From assembly GCA_902782475.1 (NCBI GenBank), contig CACZNR010000016.1, positions 1 through 15,780 on the forward strand: DNA of 15,780 bases, given 5' to 3'. Both the position numbers and the translations under genes were made by a program. This stretch comes from an uncultured Eubacteriales bacterium (lineage in GTDB: Bacteria; Bacillota; Clostridia; Christensenellales; Christensenellaceae). Below the pieces are notes generated by a model. That model searched no databases and was not told the DNA's origin. It worked only from the letters and a program-made list of their open reading frames with translations. The first letter of the stretch is position 1; every line of letters starts with the position of its first letter. Positions 1 through 7,644 of the stretch are shown piece by piece.

Positions 1-381
1 GCACATGAATATTCTCATCTCCAGGGATTTGCCAGAGAGGATGAAGCCAACTTCATCTCCTTCTATGTTCTGTCCAATTCCGAAGAGAAGGATCTTAGAT
101 ATTCATCCTATGTACATGCCCTGAATTATGCTCTGATCTCACTTCGCAAATCAGATGTTGATGCATACAGGGAGTGCTGGGACAGACTTCACGAAGGTGT
201 AAAACGGGATTTCAGGTATGAAAGTGAATACTGGGAACCATTCGAGGATACGAAGATATCCGAGATAAGCGACGAGGTCTACAAGGAATATCTGATATCC
301 AACGGCATACCCGACGAAAAGAAAAGCTACGGAAGGATGCTGGACCTCATGCTGGCATTACAGAGAAAAGGAGAACTCTGA
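1..381 (+). CDS. DUF3810-family putative zinc metallopeptidase, 3' part
   Basis: The plus-strand frame is open from the window edge to a TGA at 379-381, giving 126 residues of a C-terminus; the start is outside. The visible part begins with HEYSH (residues 2-6), a HExxH zinc-peptidase motif, followed by GFAREDEANF (residues 9-18). This pairing is typical of DUF3810 proteins, which are predicted membrane-bound metallopeptidases with no firmly assigned substrate; in full-length members the N-terminal half carries membrane segments. The rest is polar and rich in Tyr, Glu and Lys, ending in LALQRKGEL. The gene is convergent with the phosphodiesterase gene that follows, and the two stop codons are directly adjacent inside a hairpin loop. 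Family assignment rests on the motif context alone. Confidence 0.8.
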   Translation, partial: AHEYSHLQGFAREDEANFISFYVLSNSEEKDLRYSSYVHALNYALISLRKSDVDAYRECWDRLHEGVKRDFRYESEYWEPFEDTKISEISDEVYKEYLISNGIPDEKKSYGRMLDLMLALQRKGEL

Positions 382-392
382 TCAGTTCTCCT
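369..392. terminator. Convergent hairpin between DUF3810 gene and GDPD gene
   Basis: A perfect 9-bp stem, AGGAGAACT (369-377) and AGTTCTCCT (384-392), encloses the 6-base loop CTGATC. The loop contains the whole plus-strand stop TGA and most of the minus-strand stop. On the minus strand the stem is followed by TTTTCTCTG, a short T-run; on the plus strand there is no real T-tract. It could therefore terminate the minus-strand operon weakly and act as an mRNA 3'-end stabiliser for both genes. Confidence 0.5.
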
Positions 393-1173
393 CAAATATG
401 ACGATATGATCCTTTTCCTGCAGCTCTGCTGCAGTTTTTTTGTCCCTTACCACCCAGTAAGCGATCCTTGGCCTGAAAAGCTTCCTTATTATCCTGAAGC
501 TCAGGGCTTCCTCCGCATCCTTTATGTTGTACGAGATGAAATTGGGTCTTGAAAAGAGATTCATGACCATGCTCCTTAAGACATACTCAAGAGCTCTGTT
601 CAGTCTGGTCCCGTTTCTGGAAAAGAACTCCACCAGTTGGCCCCTTTTTATGTCCCTTCTGTTCCTCCTGTACCATATAAGGCACCTGGGATCAAAGGAC
701 TGTATATAGTATCTGCCGCTGTAGGTCCTCATTATCTCATCGACCCTGCTGCAGATGGCTTTTGCAGACTTTTCGAATTTTATCTCCACAAGTATCGGGA
801 CCTTTCCGTCAACCATGCTTAAAACATCACTCAAAAAAGGTATCCTTTCCTCTGTGCCTGAAAGGCGGAGCTCCCTTATCTCATCTGACCCGGTTTCCAT
901 TATGCCTCCCTTTTTTCCGCATATCCTTTCAAGGTCATCATCATGAAACACCACTATCTCCCCGTCCTTTGTCATGTGGAGGTCTATCTCTATGCCGAAG
1001 CCTTTCTCAACAGCGTCACTGAATGCCCTTAAGGAATTTTCAGGTATCCCCCTGGAAAGATCGTGAAGACCACGGTGAGCAAATCTTAAGTCCCTGTCTT
1101 CAAGGGGCTTTCCGGGCTTTATGGATATGAGATATAAGATCAGAAGTGCGGCAATAAGCAAAAAGACTATCAT
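382..1173 (-). CDS. Membrane-anchored glycerophosphodiester phosphodiesterase
   Basis: This 263-residue protein should hydrolyse glycerophosphodiesters to glycerol-3-phosphate and an alcohol. One hydrophobic segment (about residues 2-18) at the N-terminus suggests a membrane anchor with the enzyme outside the cell. GDPD family residues are present: HRG (33-35), PENS (44-47), the EID metal-site pair E62/D64, and H77 in VVFHDDDLERICG. IEIKF-type and SFDP segments further on also fit the TIM-barrel fold. The ATG follows the TGA of the solute-binding protein gene by one base (TGACATG), with AAGGGT eight bases upstream inside that gene, so translation is probably coupled. It is the last gene of the operon. 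The substrate could be deacylated phospholipid or teichoic acid; the sequence does not decide. Confidence 0.9.
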   Translation of the reverse strand: MIVFLLIAALLILYLISIKPGKPLEDRDLRFAHRGLHDLSRGIPENSLRAFSDAVEKGFGIEIDLHMTKDGEIVVFHDDDLERICGKKGGIMETGSDEIRELRLSGTEERIPFLSDVLSMVDGKVPILVEIKFEKSAKAICSRVDEIMRTYSGRYYIQSFDPRCLIWYRRNRRDIKRGQLVEFFSRNGTRLNRALEYVLRSMVMNLFSRPNFISYNIKDAEEALSFRIIRKLFRPRIAYWVVRDKKTAAELQEKDHIVIFEEN

Positions 1174-1174
1174 G

Positions 1175-2812
1175 TCACTTACCCTTGTATCCCCATTCAG
1201 AGATATTTGAAAAAATGTTACCGTTTACAAGTTTTTCCGGAACAGTTATATCGTAGCTGGTGATGAGGGAGTATTCCTCAAAGAACAGCCCTATCACAGG
1301 CATGTCGTCCACCAGGATGTCATGCACTGCAGTGTATGCTTCCTTGACTTCCTCATCTGTAGTTGCAGTCCTGCACCTTTTAAGGGCATCGTTCAGCTTG
1401 CTGTTGGAATAATGACCCTTGATGCCACTGAAAAGATCAGAAAGATCATAATCCGGTCCTATCCGATACTGACAGAGTGCAAGATGGAAATTCCCGCCAG
1501 AAAGCGCTTTTTCGAATTCCTCCTGCCCCGCAAAGCCTACAAGTTCCACCTTTATGTGCAGGTTCTCTAGGCTCTTCCTTATCTCCTGGGCTATCATCTT
1601 GTTGAGATCATAGGATGCAGGGCTTGCCTCATAGGCAAGTCTTAAGGTAAAAATATATTCACCTTCCTCCATTTCCTCTATGTAGTAGCCCTCCCTCTTA
1701 AGGAGCTGATATGATTCCTTTATGTTCTGGGAATACAGTCCCTCTATCCTGTTTGTGATCCCATAATATGTCTCCACAAGAGGAGTATATGTCATCTCAC
1801 CCAGTCCCATCATGGATTCCCTTACAATATCGGTACGGTCTATGCCATAGGAGATGGCCTTACGTATATTCTTCTTGCTGAGGTTGTCGTTATATACATT
1901 CATTAAAAGACAGTATAGATTGTCTGTCCTGATCTGATTAAGCGTGGTACGGCCTGTCTTTCCGAGGCTCCCGGAAGTAAATGAAGTGGAGAATATCATC
2001 TCAACATCATTGAATATGTCGCTGCCGAGCTTAACCTCCTTATCATCCACAGGTATGACCTCTATCTGGCCAAACACCGGAAGCTTCTTCCAGTATGATT
2101 CATTTCTCTGAAGCAGAATGTAATAATCCTTCTCAAAGGTCTTTACAGTGTATGCTCCTGTACCGACAGGTGTCTTCCTTGTCCTGGAAGTTTCTCCCTG
2201 ATAGTAAGCCTTAGGTACCACGAAAAAGTTCATGAGGCTTAACATGTCATGCTTCTTTGAACTCAGTTTCACCGTTATTGAGGTGGTGCTCTTTACGGTT
2301 ATCTCTTCTATCCCTTCAGCCATGGCGTGATTATATGCTTCTGTATGAGTTTCATCCATGATGTAGTTAAGAGCATACTCTATGTCGTATGCAGTCACCG
2401 TGCCAAGTGTCTCATCATGAAATGATATTCCGCTTCGGATATTGAATGTATACAGTTTTCCGTCATCCTCTATATTCCAGGATTCTATGACTCCCCCTGA
2501 GAAGCTACCGTCCGAATTCTGCACAAGAGCCCTGTCGAATATCAGTGAAAAGAGATTGTCGACTTCTATGCTGTGGCTGTCCAGGGGATGCATGTCTTCG
2601 ATCTTAGGAAGGTTATAGTGAATGAGATCCTTCTGAGCCTCAGTGTCTGTATCTGGAAGAGGCATCTCACTTGCATTGGATGCTATGCTTGGATCAAGTA
2701 TGTCTATTATGTCTTCCTCCCTGCTGCAGGAACAGAAAAGCATGCATGCTACAGCAAGGAGTGCTGTTAACTTAATGAATATTGTAAATGAACCTGTATA
2801 TCTTCTTTGCAT
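1175..2812 (-). CDS. Family-5 extracellular solute-binding lipoprotein
   Basis: The 545-residue product resembles OppA/DppA-type binding proteins (SBP_bac_5), which deliver peptides or other small solutes to an ABC permease. The N-terminus has a basic MQRR, a hydrophobic stretch (about 8-26) and Cys29 in FCSCS, a plausible but non-canonical lipobox. Family signatures follow: HPLD (75-78) and a segment at about 109-133 (IESWNIEDDG then YTFNIRSGISFHD), then the usual A-x-DIEYALNY region. No permease or ATPase subunit is in the window, so it is an orphan binding protein here. Its ATG lies 41 bases inside the lytic transglycosylase gene; no downstream start would keep a signal peptide, so this overlap looks real. 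Only a poor Shine-Dalgarno (GGGTAG) precedes it, suggesting coupling to the upstream gene. Confidence 0.88.
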   Translation of the reverse strand: MQRRYTGSFTIFIKLTALLAVACMLFCSCSREEDIIDILDPSIASNASEMPLPDTDTEAQKDLIHYNLPKIEDMHPLDSHSIEVDNLFSLIFDRALVQNSDGSFSGGVIESWNIEDDGKLYTFNIRSGISFHDETLGTVTAYDIEYALNYIMDETHTEAYNHAMAEGIEEITVKSTTSITVKLSSKKHDMLSLMNFFVVPKAYYQGETSRTRKTPVGTGAYTVKTFEKDYYILLQRNESYWKKLPVFGQIEVIPVDDKEVKLGSDIFNDVEMIFSTSFTSGSLGKTGRTTLNQIRTDNLYCLLMNVYNDNLSKKNIRKAISYGIDRTDIVRESMMGLGEMTYTPLVETYYGITNRIEGLYSQNIKESYQLLKREGYYIEEMEEGEYIFTLRLAYEASPASYDLNKMIAQEIRKSLENLHIKVELVGFAGQEEFEKALSGGNFHLALCQYRIGPDYDLSDLFSGIKGHYSNSKLNDALKRCRTATTDEEVKEAYTAVHDILVDDMPVIGLFFEEYSLITSYDITVPEKLVNGNIFSNISEWGYKGK

Positions 2813-3311
2813 GATCTACCCGTTTTACATATTTCTGAGTTTCAGGAAAGACTATGTCTGAATGCTCAAATTTTCCTTCCTTCTGCCATTTTTCCACATT
2901 GCCAGGACCTGCATTGTAACCGGCCATGATCTTCAGCTCATCACCTTCGAATTTCCTTGAGAGATATGAAAGATACCAGCATCCCATCTCTATGTTTATC
3001 TCCGGGTCAAAAAGCATATCCTCGCTGAAGTCAGACATCTCCAGCTTCTTTGCGATCCACTTCCCTGTTTCCGGCATTATCTGCATGAGTCCTCTTGCAC
3101 CTGCTCCGGACTTGGCTTTCTCATTGAACCTGCTCTCAGTCCATATGACTCCGCAGACAAAATCTTCCGGTATGGCATACTTGTCCGAATACTTCCCTAT
3201 GAGTTCCTCAAACTTGAGAGGATATCTTTTTCTGATGATAAAATATCCTGCAGTGCATGCTATTGCTGCTATGATCAGCAGTACGAGCATCACTTTAAGA
3301 AATCTCTTCAT
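2772..3311 (-). CDS. Membrane-anchored lytic transglycosylase (SLT domain)
   Basis: The 179-residue protein has an N-terminal hydrophobic segment (about 4-26) and one SLT (goose-lysozyme-like) domain. Lytic transglycosylases cut the MurNAc-GlcNAc bond of peptidoglycan to leave 1,6-anhydro ends. The catalytic glutamate is E59 in VIWTESRF, followed by GARGLMQIMPETG (71-83) and the later AGYNAGPGNV, all hallmarks of the family. The ATG overlaps the end of coaE by 17 bases and has AAAGGA nine bases upstream. In many clostridia a similar small SLT gene follows polA and coaE, so the position supports the call. The single anchor suggests action at the outer face of the cytoplasmic membrane. Confidence 0.94.
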   Translation of the reverse strand: MKRFLKVMLVLLIIAAIACTAGYFIIRKRYPLKFEELIGKYSDKYAIPEDFVCGVIWTESRFNEKAKSGAGARGLMQIMPETGKWIAKKLEMSDFSEDMLFDPEINIEMGCWYLSYLSRKFEGDELKIMAGYNAGPGNVEKWQKEGKFEHSDIVFPETQKYVKRVDHAKKIYRFIYNIH

Positions 3312-3885
3312 AACCCAGTTCCTTTAAATGTCTGTCCACCTTATAAAGCAGTTCCGTAACGGAACCGTTATTCTCAAACACTATATCCTTTTCGGTTATC
3401 TCTATCTTTTCCTGTGACTCTATCCTGTCAAGAGCTTCCTGTCTTGTAAGGTCATCACGAAGAAGGAGCCTCTTAAGCTGTATGTCCCGGTCTACAGTTA
3501 TTATCCATACTTCATCACAGAGTTTGTCCAGCCCCACCTGTTTCAGCAGCGGGGCGTCTATTATAACATACTCAGTATGAGCAGATTTTAAATTTTCCTT
3601 TATCTTCTCCACTATGAGAGGATGTGTTATGTCATTGAGCATCTTGAGCCTTATCTTTGAAGAGAAAACATCCTGCCCAAGCTTTTTCCTGTCTATGGTG
3701 CCGTCCATCTTGAGGTACTGAAGACCGAATTCCCTCAGGACTTTGAGATAACCCTCCTGACCCGGTTCCAGTATGAACCGTGCGATCTTATCTGCATCTA
3801 TGACCTCAAGGCCCAGTTCACTCAGGTGTTCTGAAATTGTGGATTTGCCACTTGATATATATCCTGTAAGTCCTATTACAGTCAT
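3295..3885 (-). CDS. coaE: Dephospho-CoA kinase
   Basis: CoaE phosphorylates the 3'-hydroxyl of dephospho-CoA with ATP, the last step of coenzyme A synthesis, in the cytoplasm. The N-terminus carries the P-loop GLTGYISSGKST, and the family motifs DADKIAR and IDAPLL with a later RDDLTRQEALDRI lid-like segment are present. I place the start at the ATG at 3885 (MTVIGLTG), giving 196 residues, the usual family size. A perfect AGGAGG (3898-3893) embedded in the last codons of polA sits 7 bases upstream of it, and 4 bases from the neighbouring ATG at 3888. An in-frame ATG at 3903 is open but would lie upstream of that ribosome site. The chosen start overlaps the polA stop by one base (TGATG). Confidence 0.95.
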   Translation of the reverse strand: MTVIGLTGYISSGKSTISEHLSELGLEVIDADKIARFILEPGQEGYLKVLREFGLQYLKMDGTIDRKKLGQDVFSSKIRLKMLNDITHPLIVEKIKENLKSAHTEYVIIDAPLLKQVGLDKLCDEVWIITVDRDIQLKRLLLRDDLTRQEALDRIESQEKIEITEKDIVFENNGSVTELLYKVDRHLKELGYEEIS

Positions 3886-6443
3886 CATTTTGCCTCCTGC
3901 CATGTCTTTCCTATCGCCACATTTGATTTCAGGGGCACCAGAAGATCTATTATGTGCTCCATCTCATACACAAGTATGTCTGATACCTTTTCCACCTCAT
4001 CGGCAGCTGTATCCACGATCAGTTCGTCGTGTACCTGGGATATTAGCTTTGAAGTGAGCCCTTCAGCCTTCAGCCTGTCCCTTACCCTTATCATGGCAAG
4101 CTTTATTATGTCTGCCGCAGTTCCCTGTATAGGGGTATTAAGGGCCACCCTTTCCCCGAAGGATCTGGTGTTGTAGTTTGACACAGCAAGCTCAGGAATG
4201 TATCTTATCCTTCCGTAAAGGGTCTTTACATATCCGTCTTCCTTTGCCTTTTCCACTATCTCCTTCATGTATCTGGAAACTCCCTTGAATTCAGAGAGAT
4301 ACTTTGCAATATACTCCTGTGCCATGTACCTCGGGATACCCAGGTTTCTAGCCAGACCAAAGTCCGAGATGCCGTATACGATACCGAAGTTTACCGCCTT
4401 TGCAGAGCTCCTCATCTGTGAGGTGACCTCCTCCCTCGGTACCATGAATATCTCTGAAGCAGTCCTGGTGTGTATGTCCTCACCCTTGTTGAAGGCATCT
4501 ATCATGTGTGCATCCTGGGAGATATGGGCAAGGATCCTGAGCTCTATCTGTGAATAGTCGGCTGCCACGATGTAGCCGTCATCAGCTGAAGGTATGAATA
4601 TCCTTCTTATCTCAGAAGTGAATTTGCTTCTAACAGGAATGTTCTGGAGATTCGGTTCAAGGCTTGATATCCTGCCTGTTGCGGTGGTTATCTGTGAAAA
4701 GGTGGAGTGCACCTTGTCGGTACGGTCATCTACTACATTTTCAAGTCCATCTATATATGTGCTCTTAAGTTTTGTAAGGAGCCTGTATTCACTTATCCTG
4801 TCTATTATCGGATGCATCCCGGACAGCTTTTCCAGGACTTCAGCATCAGTCGAATATCCGCGCTTGTTCTTCTTTACCACCGGAAGGCCGAGCTTTTCAA
4901 AAAGCACCTCTCCCAGCTGTTTTGTGGAGGATATGTTGAATTCCAAGCCTCCGGCAAGCTCATAGATCTCACTCTGAAGTGCATCGATATCCTTCTCGTA
5001 CTGTACTGAAAGCTCTTTCAGAAGCTTCCTGTCCAGTCTGAATCCTTCCACCTCCATCTCATAGAGGACTCTTAAGAGCGGTCTTTCTATGTCATCAAAT
5101 ACTGTTGTAAGGCCGTCCTTTTCTATTCTTGCTGCCTGTTTTTCCTTCATCCCTATGAGGGCATGGGCTGAACCTGTGGTCTCATACTTAAGCGACAGAT
5201 TTGAAAGTGAAAAATCCCTCATGGTAGGATTAATGACATATTCAGCCAGCATTACATCAAAGGCATCCCCCTTTATGTCCATGCCCATTTTTCCAAGAAC
5301 ATGAAGCAGAGCCTTTTCATCATATAGGATCTTTTCCCTGCTCTCATCTGCAAATACTGAAGAAAAAAGAGGAAGCACGCTGTCCTGTCTCAGACCGTCT
5401 CCAAAAAGGTCCCTTGAGAAGACGACTTCATATTCCTTTTCAGTATCTATGGCAAAGGACAGTTTCTCTTCATCAAGACAGAAGGAGAGGAATCTTCCTG
5501 CGTTTTCAAGTATCTTTTCTATTTCCTGCTCTGTTGCAGGTCTTATGGTCTCGACTGAATCCGAAGTCTTTGACTTAAGACCAAGACGCCCTATTATGGA
5601 TTTGAACCCGAAAGAGCTCAGTACATCATAAAGTACATCATCGTCAAGTCCGGAAAAACCTATGTCCTCTATCCCAATACCAAGAGGCACTTCACGGAAT
5701 ATGGTGGCCAGTTCCTTTGAGAAGAATGCCATATCCTTTCCGTTCACCAGTTTCTCATGAAGCTTGTTTTTCGGGAGCTCGTCTATATGTTCGTACAGTT
5801 CCTCAACTGTCGGATACTGCATGAGCAGTTTCAGGGCTGTCTTCTCCCCGACTCCTGCAATTCCGGGTATATTGTCGGAAGCATCTCCCATCAGGCCCTT
5901 AAGGTCAATTATCTGCAGAGGTTCCAGCTGATAGACTTCCTTTAAGTGTTCCCTGTCAAATTCCTCCACATCAGTGGTGCCTCTCTTCGTCATCATTACA
6001 TGTGTATGGTCGGAGATGAGCTGAAGTGAATCCCTGTCTCCTGTATAGATGAGGGAATCATGACCTTCCCTGTCAGAGATAAGGGACATGGTACCTATTA
6101 TGTCATCCGCTTCGTATCCCTGCAGACCGACATTCTTTATGCCAAGCCTGTCAAGAGCATCGCGAAGCATGGGAAACTGATCCAGGAGCTCCTGTGGTGT
6201 CTCCTTTCTGGTCCCCTTGTATGCATCATACTTCTGTTTTCTGAATGTAGGTCCCTTGACATCAAATGCAACAAGGATGTGCCTCGGGTCATATTCCTCC
6301 AGAATGTGCAGCAGCATATTGAAAAAACCATATATGGCATTGACCTGTTTTCCGTCTTTTCCCATCATAGGAGGAAGTGCATAGTATGCCCTGAAAACAA
6401 GGCTGTTACCATCTATAAGTATTACTTTTCTGTTATCTCCCAT
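3885..6443 (-). CDS. polA: DNA polymerase I
   Basis: The 852-residue protein is a full-length Pol I for gap filling, primer removal and repair. The N-terminal 5' nuclease domain shows LIDGNSLVFRAYYA, GYEADDIIG and TGDRDSLQL, then the GDASDNIPG region. The middle domain corresponds to the 3'-5' exonuclease but I find no canonical Asp-x-Glu pair at the exo I position (about residues 316-327), as in the Bacillus-type enzymes, so proofreading is probably lost. The polymerase domain has motif A VAADYSQIELR with D629, motif B RSSAKAVNFGIVYG (678-691) and motif C QVHDELIV (H805, D806, E807). The start is the ATG at 6443 with GAGGAG seven bases before it; an in-frame TTG at 6458 is unlikely. It starts one base after the sigma factor stop. 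Confidence 0.97.
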   Translation of the reverse strand: MGDNRKVILIDGNSLVFRAYYALPPMMGKDGKQVNAIYGFFNMLLHILEEYDPRHILVAFDVKGPTFRKQKYDAYKGTRKETPQELLDQFPMLRDALDRLGIKNVGLQGYEADDIIGTMSLISDREGHDSLIYTGDRDSLQLISDHTHVMMTKRGTTDVEEFDREHLKEVYQLEPLQIIDLKGLMGDASDNIPGIAGVGEKTALKLLMQYPTVEELYEHIDELPKNKLHEKLVNGKDMAFFSKELATIFREVPLGIGIEDIGFSGLDDDVLYDVLSSFGFKSIIGRLGLKSKTSDSVETIRPATEQEIEKILENAGRFLSFCLDEEKLSFAIDTEKEYEVVFSRDLFGDGLRQDSVLPLFSSVFADESREKILYDEKALLHVLGKMGMDIKGDAFDVMLAEYVINPTMRDFSLSNLSLKYETTGSAHALIGMKEKQAARIEKDGLTTVFDDIERPLLRVLYEMEVEGFRLDRKLLKELSVQYEKDIDALQSEIYELAGGLEFNISSTKQLGEVLFEKLGLPVVKKNKRGYSTDAEVLEKLSGMHPIIDRISEYRLLTKLKSTYIDGLENVVDDRTDKVHSTFSQITTATGRISSLEPNLQNIPVRSKFTSEIRRIFIPSADDGYIVAADYSQIELRILAHISQDAHMIDAFNKGEDIHTRTASEIFMVPREEVTSQMRSSAKAVNFGIVYGISDFGLARNLGIPRYMAQEYIAKYLSEFKGVSRYMKEIVEKAKEDGYVKTLYGRIRYIPELAVSNYNTRSFGERVALNTPIQGTAADIIKLAMIRVRDRLKAEGLTSKLISQVHDELIVDTAADEVEKVSDILVYEMEHIIDLLVPLKSNVAIGKTWQEAK

Positions 6444-6444
6444 C

Positions 6445-6978
6445 TCATTTCTCCTCAAATCCTGCCCTTATTGCAGCCTTTGTTCTTGCAAGCCGTGATT
6501 TCACCGTTCCAAGAGGTATCCCAAGAAGCTCAGATATCTCTTCATATGAGAATCCATCGATCTCACGAAGGATAAGTATCTGTCTCTGGTCCTTCGGAAG
6601 TGCATTCACAAGTTTTGCAACTGAGCTTAACTGTTCATTTCGTATGGCATCTCCTTCGGTATCATATCTGTGATCCGTGAGCATGAAGTCAAGATCCTCC
6701 AGGCTCTCTGTGTCACTCTTCTTCTTCCTTAGAAAATCAAGACATGTATTTTTGGTAATGGAATATACCCAGGTGGAAAAAAGAGACCTGTTGTCAAATC
6801 CCGGAAGATATCTGTATATCTTTATTACTACTTCCTGGGAAATGTCTTCGGCATCTTCGTGATTGCCACTGAATCTGTAGGCAAGTGCATATATCCTGTT
6901 CTTATATCTCTCCAGTAAAGCTCTGAAAGCGCTTTCATCACCTTTCGCAGCCCTGTCTGTAAGTAACCTTTCTTCCAT
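6445..6978 (-). CDS. ECF-type RNA polymerase sigma factor
   Basis: The 177-residue protein is a group 4 (ECF) sigma factor of the RpoE/SigW kind. Region 2 covers about residues 21-88 (RIYALAYRFSGNHEDAEDISQE, shown here as two motifs: RIYALAYRF and DAEDISQEV, then FSTWVYSITKN), and region 4 about 118-172, with the helix-turn-helix FSYEEISELLGIPLGTVKSR. The start is the ATG at 6978, with AAGGAAA (6992-6986) seven bases upstream. The frame stays open to 7116, but that extension is only the antisense of the tRNA-Leu gene. No anti-sigma factor (zinc-finger HC2 or similar) is adjacent; the next gene is polA, one base away. I found no convincing promoter in the 50 bases between it and the tRNA. Confidence 0.93.
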   Translation of the reverse strand: MEERLLTDRAAKGDESAFRALLERYKNRIYALAYRFSGNHEDAEDISQEVVIKIYRYLPGFDNRSLFSTWVYSITKNTCLDFLRKKKSDTESLEDLDFMLTDHRYDTEGDAIRNEQLSSVAKLVNALPKDQRQILILREIDGFSYEEISELLGIPLGTVKSRLARTKAAIRAGFEEK

Positions 6979-6990
6979 TACTCTCTTTCC

Positions 6991-7019
6991 TTGAAGACTA
7001 TTTTTTATTGTGCTATAAT
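6991..7019 (+). promoter_or_regulatory. Promoter of tRNA-Leu
   Basis: TTGAAG (6991-6996) and a perfect TATAAT (7014-7019) are separated by 17 bases, and TG at 7011-7012 makes an extended -10. Transcription would start near 7026, three bases before the mature tRNA. The promoter lies over the untranslated leader of the divergent sigma factor gene and overlaps its ribosome-binding site region. Confidence 0.85.
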
Positions 7020-7028
7020 TCCATATGC

Positions 7029-7115
7029 GCCGAAGTGATGGAATTGGCAGACGTGGTGGACTCAAAATCCACTGGTAGCGATACCGTGCCGGTTCGAGTC
7101 CGGCCTTCGGCACCA
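7029..7115 (+). tRNA. tRNA-Leu, anticodon CAA
   Basis: The acceptor stem pairs GCCGAAG (7029-7035) with CTTCGGC (7105-7111), followed by A and an encoded CCA (7113-7115). The anticodon stem GTGGA/TCCAC encloses the loop CTCAAAA with anticodon CAA at 7063-7065, reading UUG codons. A long variable arm (about TGGTAGCGATACCG) and the GGTTCGAGTCC T-arm confirm a class II leucine tRNA. It is transcribed away from the sigma factor operon. Confidence 0.97.
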
Positions 7116-7119
7116 TGTG

Positions 7120-7160
7120 AGGGCTGTGATCAGAATATGATCATAGTCCTTCTTTTTTCT
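7120..7160 (+). terminator. Rho-independent terminator of tRNA-Leu
   Basis: AGGGCTGTGATCA (7120-7132) pairs with TGATCATAGTCCT (7138-7150) in a 13-bp stem with two G-U pairs and the loop GAATA, followed directly by TCTTTTTTCT and further T-rich sequence. It begins five bases after the tRNA CCA end. Confidence 0.88.
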
Positions 7161-7263
7161 ATAATTTTCTTTTTACCTGTTGAGAACTGAACTCCCCCGT
7201 TATTGAACCCTTTACTTTTCAGGCTATCAGTTGCTCCAAATGCAGATCATCAAATATATAGCA

Positions 7264-7644
7264 TCATCCTTCTGTATTTTCTACTATCCAACCGAGAAGT
7301 TCTTCGTAACTCATGCTCCCTGATGCAACAGCAAGGCCAACGCGGACAACTTCATCATTGGAAGGGTGTATATGGATACCATTTACCTGAAGAAAGGTCA
7401 ACATCACATACATTCCGATCCTCTTATTTCCGTCTACAAATGCATGATTTGAGATCAGTGTATAGCCTAACCTCGCTCCTTTCTCCTGCTTGGTTGGATA
7501 CAATTCTTGTCCGTCGAATGTCTGATAGATATTTTCCAAAGCTGAATCCAGCAAATTCAAGTCACGGACTCCACTGTCCCCACCTGTTTCCTCTGTAATT
7601 AACTTATGCAATAACAATACTTTTTCTTTTGAAAACCTGATCAT
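7264..7644 (-). CDS. doc: Doc-type (Fic fold) toxin of a toxin-antitoxin pair
   Basis: The 126-residue protein matches the death-on-curing family. The motif HAFVDGNKR (67-75) is the Doc version of the Fic motif (HxFx[D]xNKR), in which Doc of phage P1 acts as a kinase that inactivates EF-Tu. The N-terminal part (SKEKVLLLHKLITEETGG, RDLNLLDSALEN) and the tail (SYEELLGWI) also fit. The start ATG overlaps the antitoxin stop by four bases (ATGA), the usual antitoxin-first order. Codon use appears less biased to ATA/AGG than the flanking genes, which fits horizontal transfer, though this is a visual impression. No clear terminator follows; about 100 bases separate its stop from the tRNA terminator, which points the other way. 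Confidence 0.93.
   Translation of the reverse strand: MIRFSKEKVLLLHKLITEETGGDSGVRDLNLLDSALENIYQTFDGQELYPTKQEKGARLGYTLISNHAFVDGNKRIGMYVMLTFLQVNGIHIHPSNDEVVRVGLAVASGSMSYEELLGWIVENTEG

Noticed and set aside
6060..6575. 171-codon plus-strand frame
   Set aside because: It lies antisense to polA and the sigma gene, which have full domain matches; it has no recognisable domain or ribosome site.
6996..7022. ECF-style self-promoter for the sigma gene (GGAATT, 17 bases, AGTC on the minus strand)
   Set aside because: The match is poor and the predicted start near 6990 would cut into the ribosome-binding site.
6979..7116. N-terminal extension of the sigma factor (GLEPARYRYQW-type)
   Set aside because: It is the antisense of tRNA-Leu, a well-known false extension. 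The ATG at 6978 has a ribosome site and begins the sigma domain.
7008..7190. Plus-strand open frame of 60 codons starting MCYNSICAEVMELADVV
   Set aside because: It is a translation of the tRNA-Leu gene; the tRNA fold, promoter and terminator explain the sequence.
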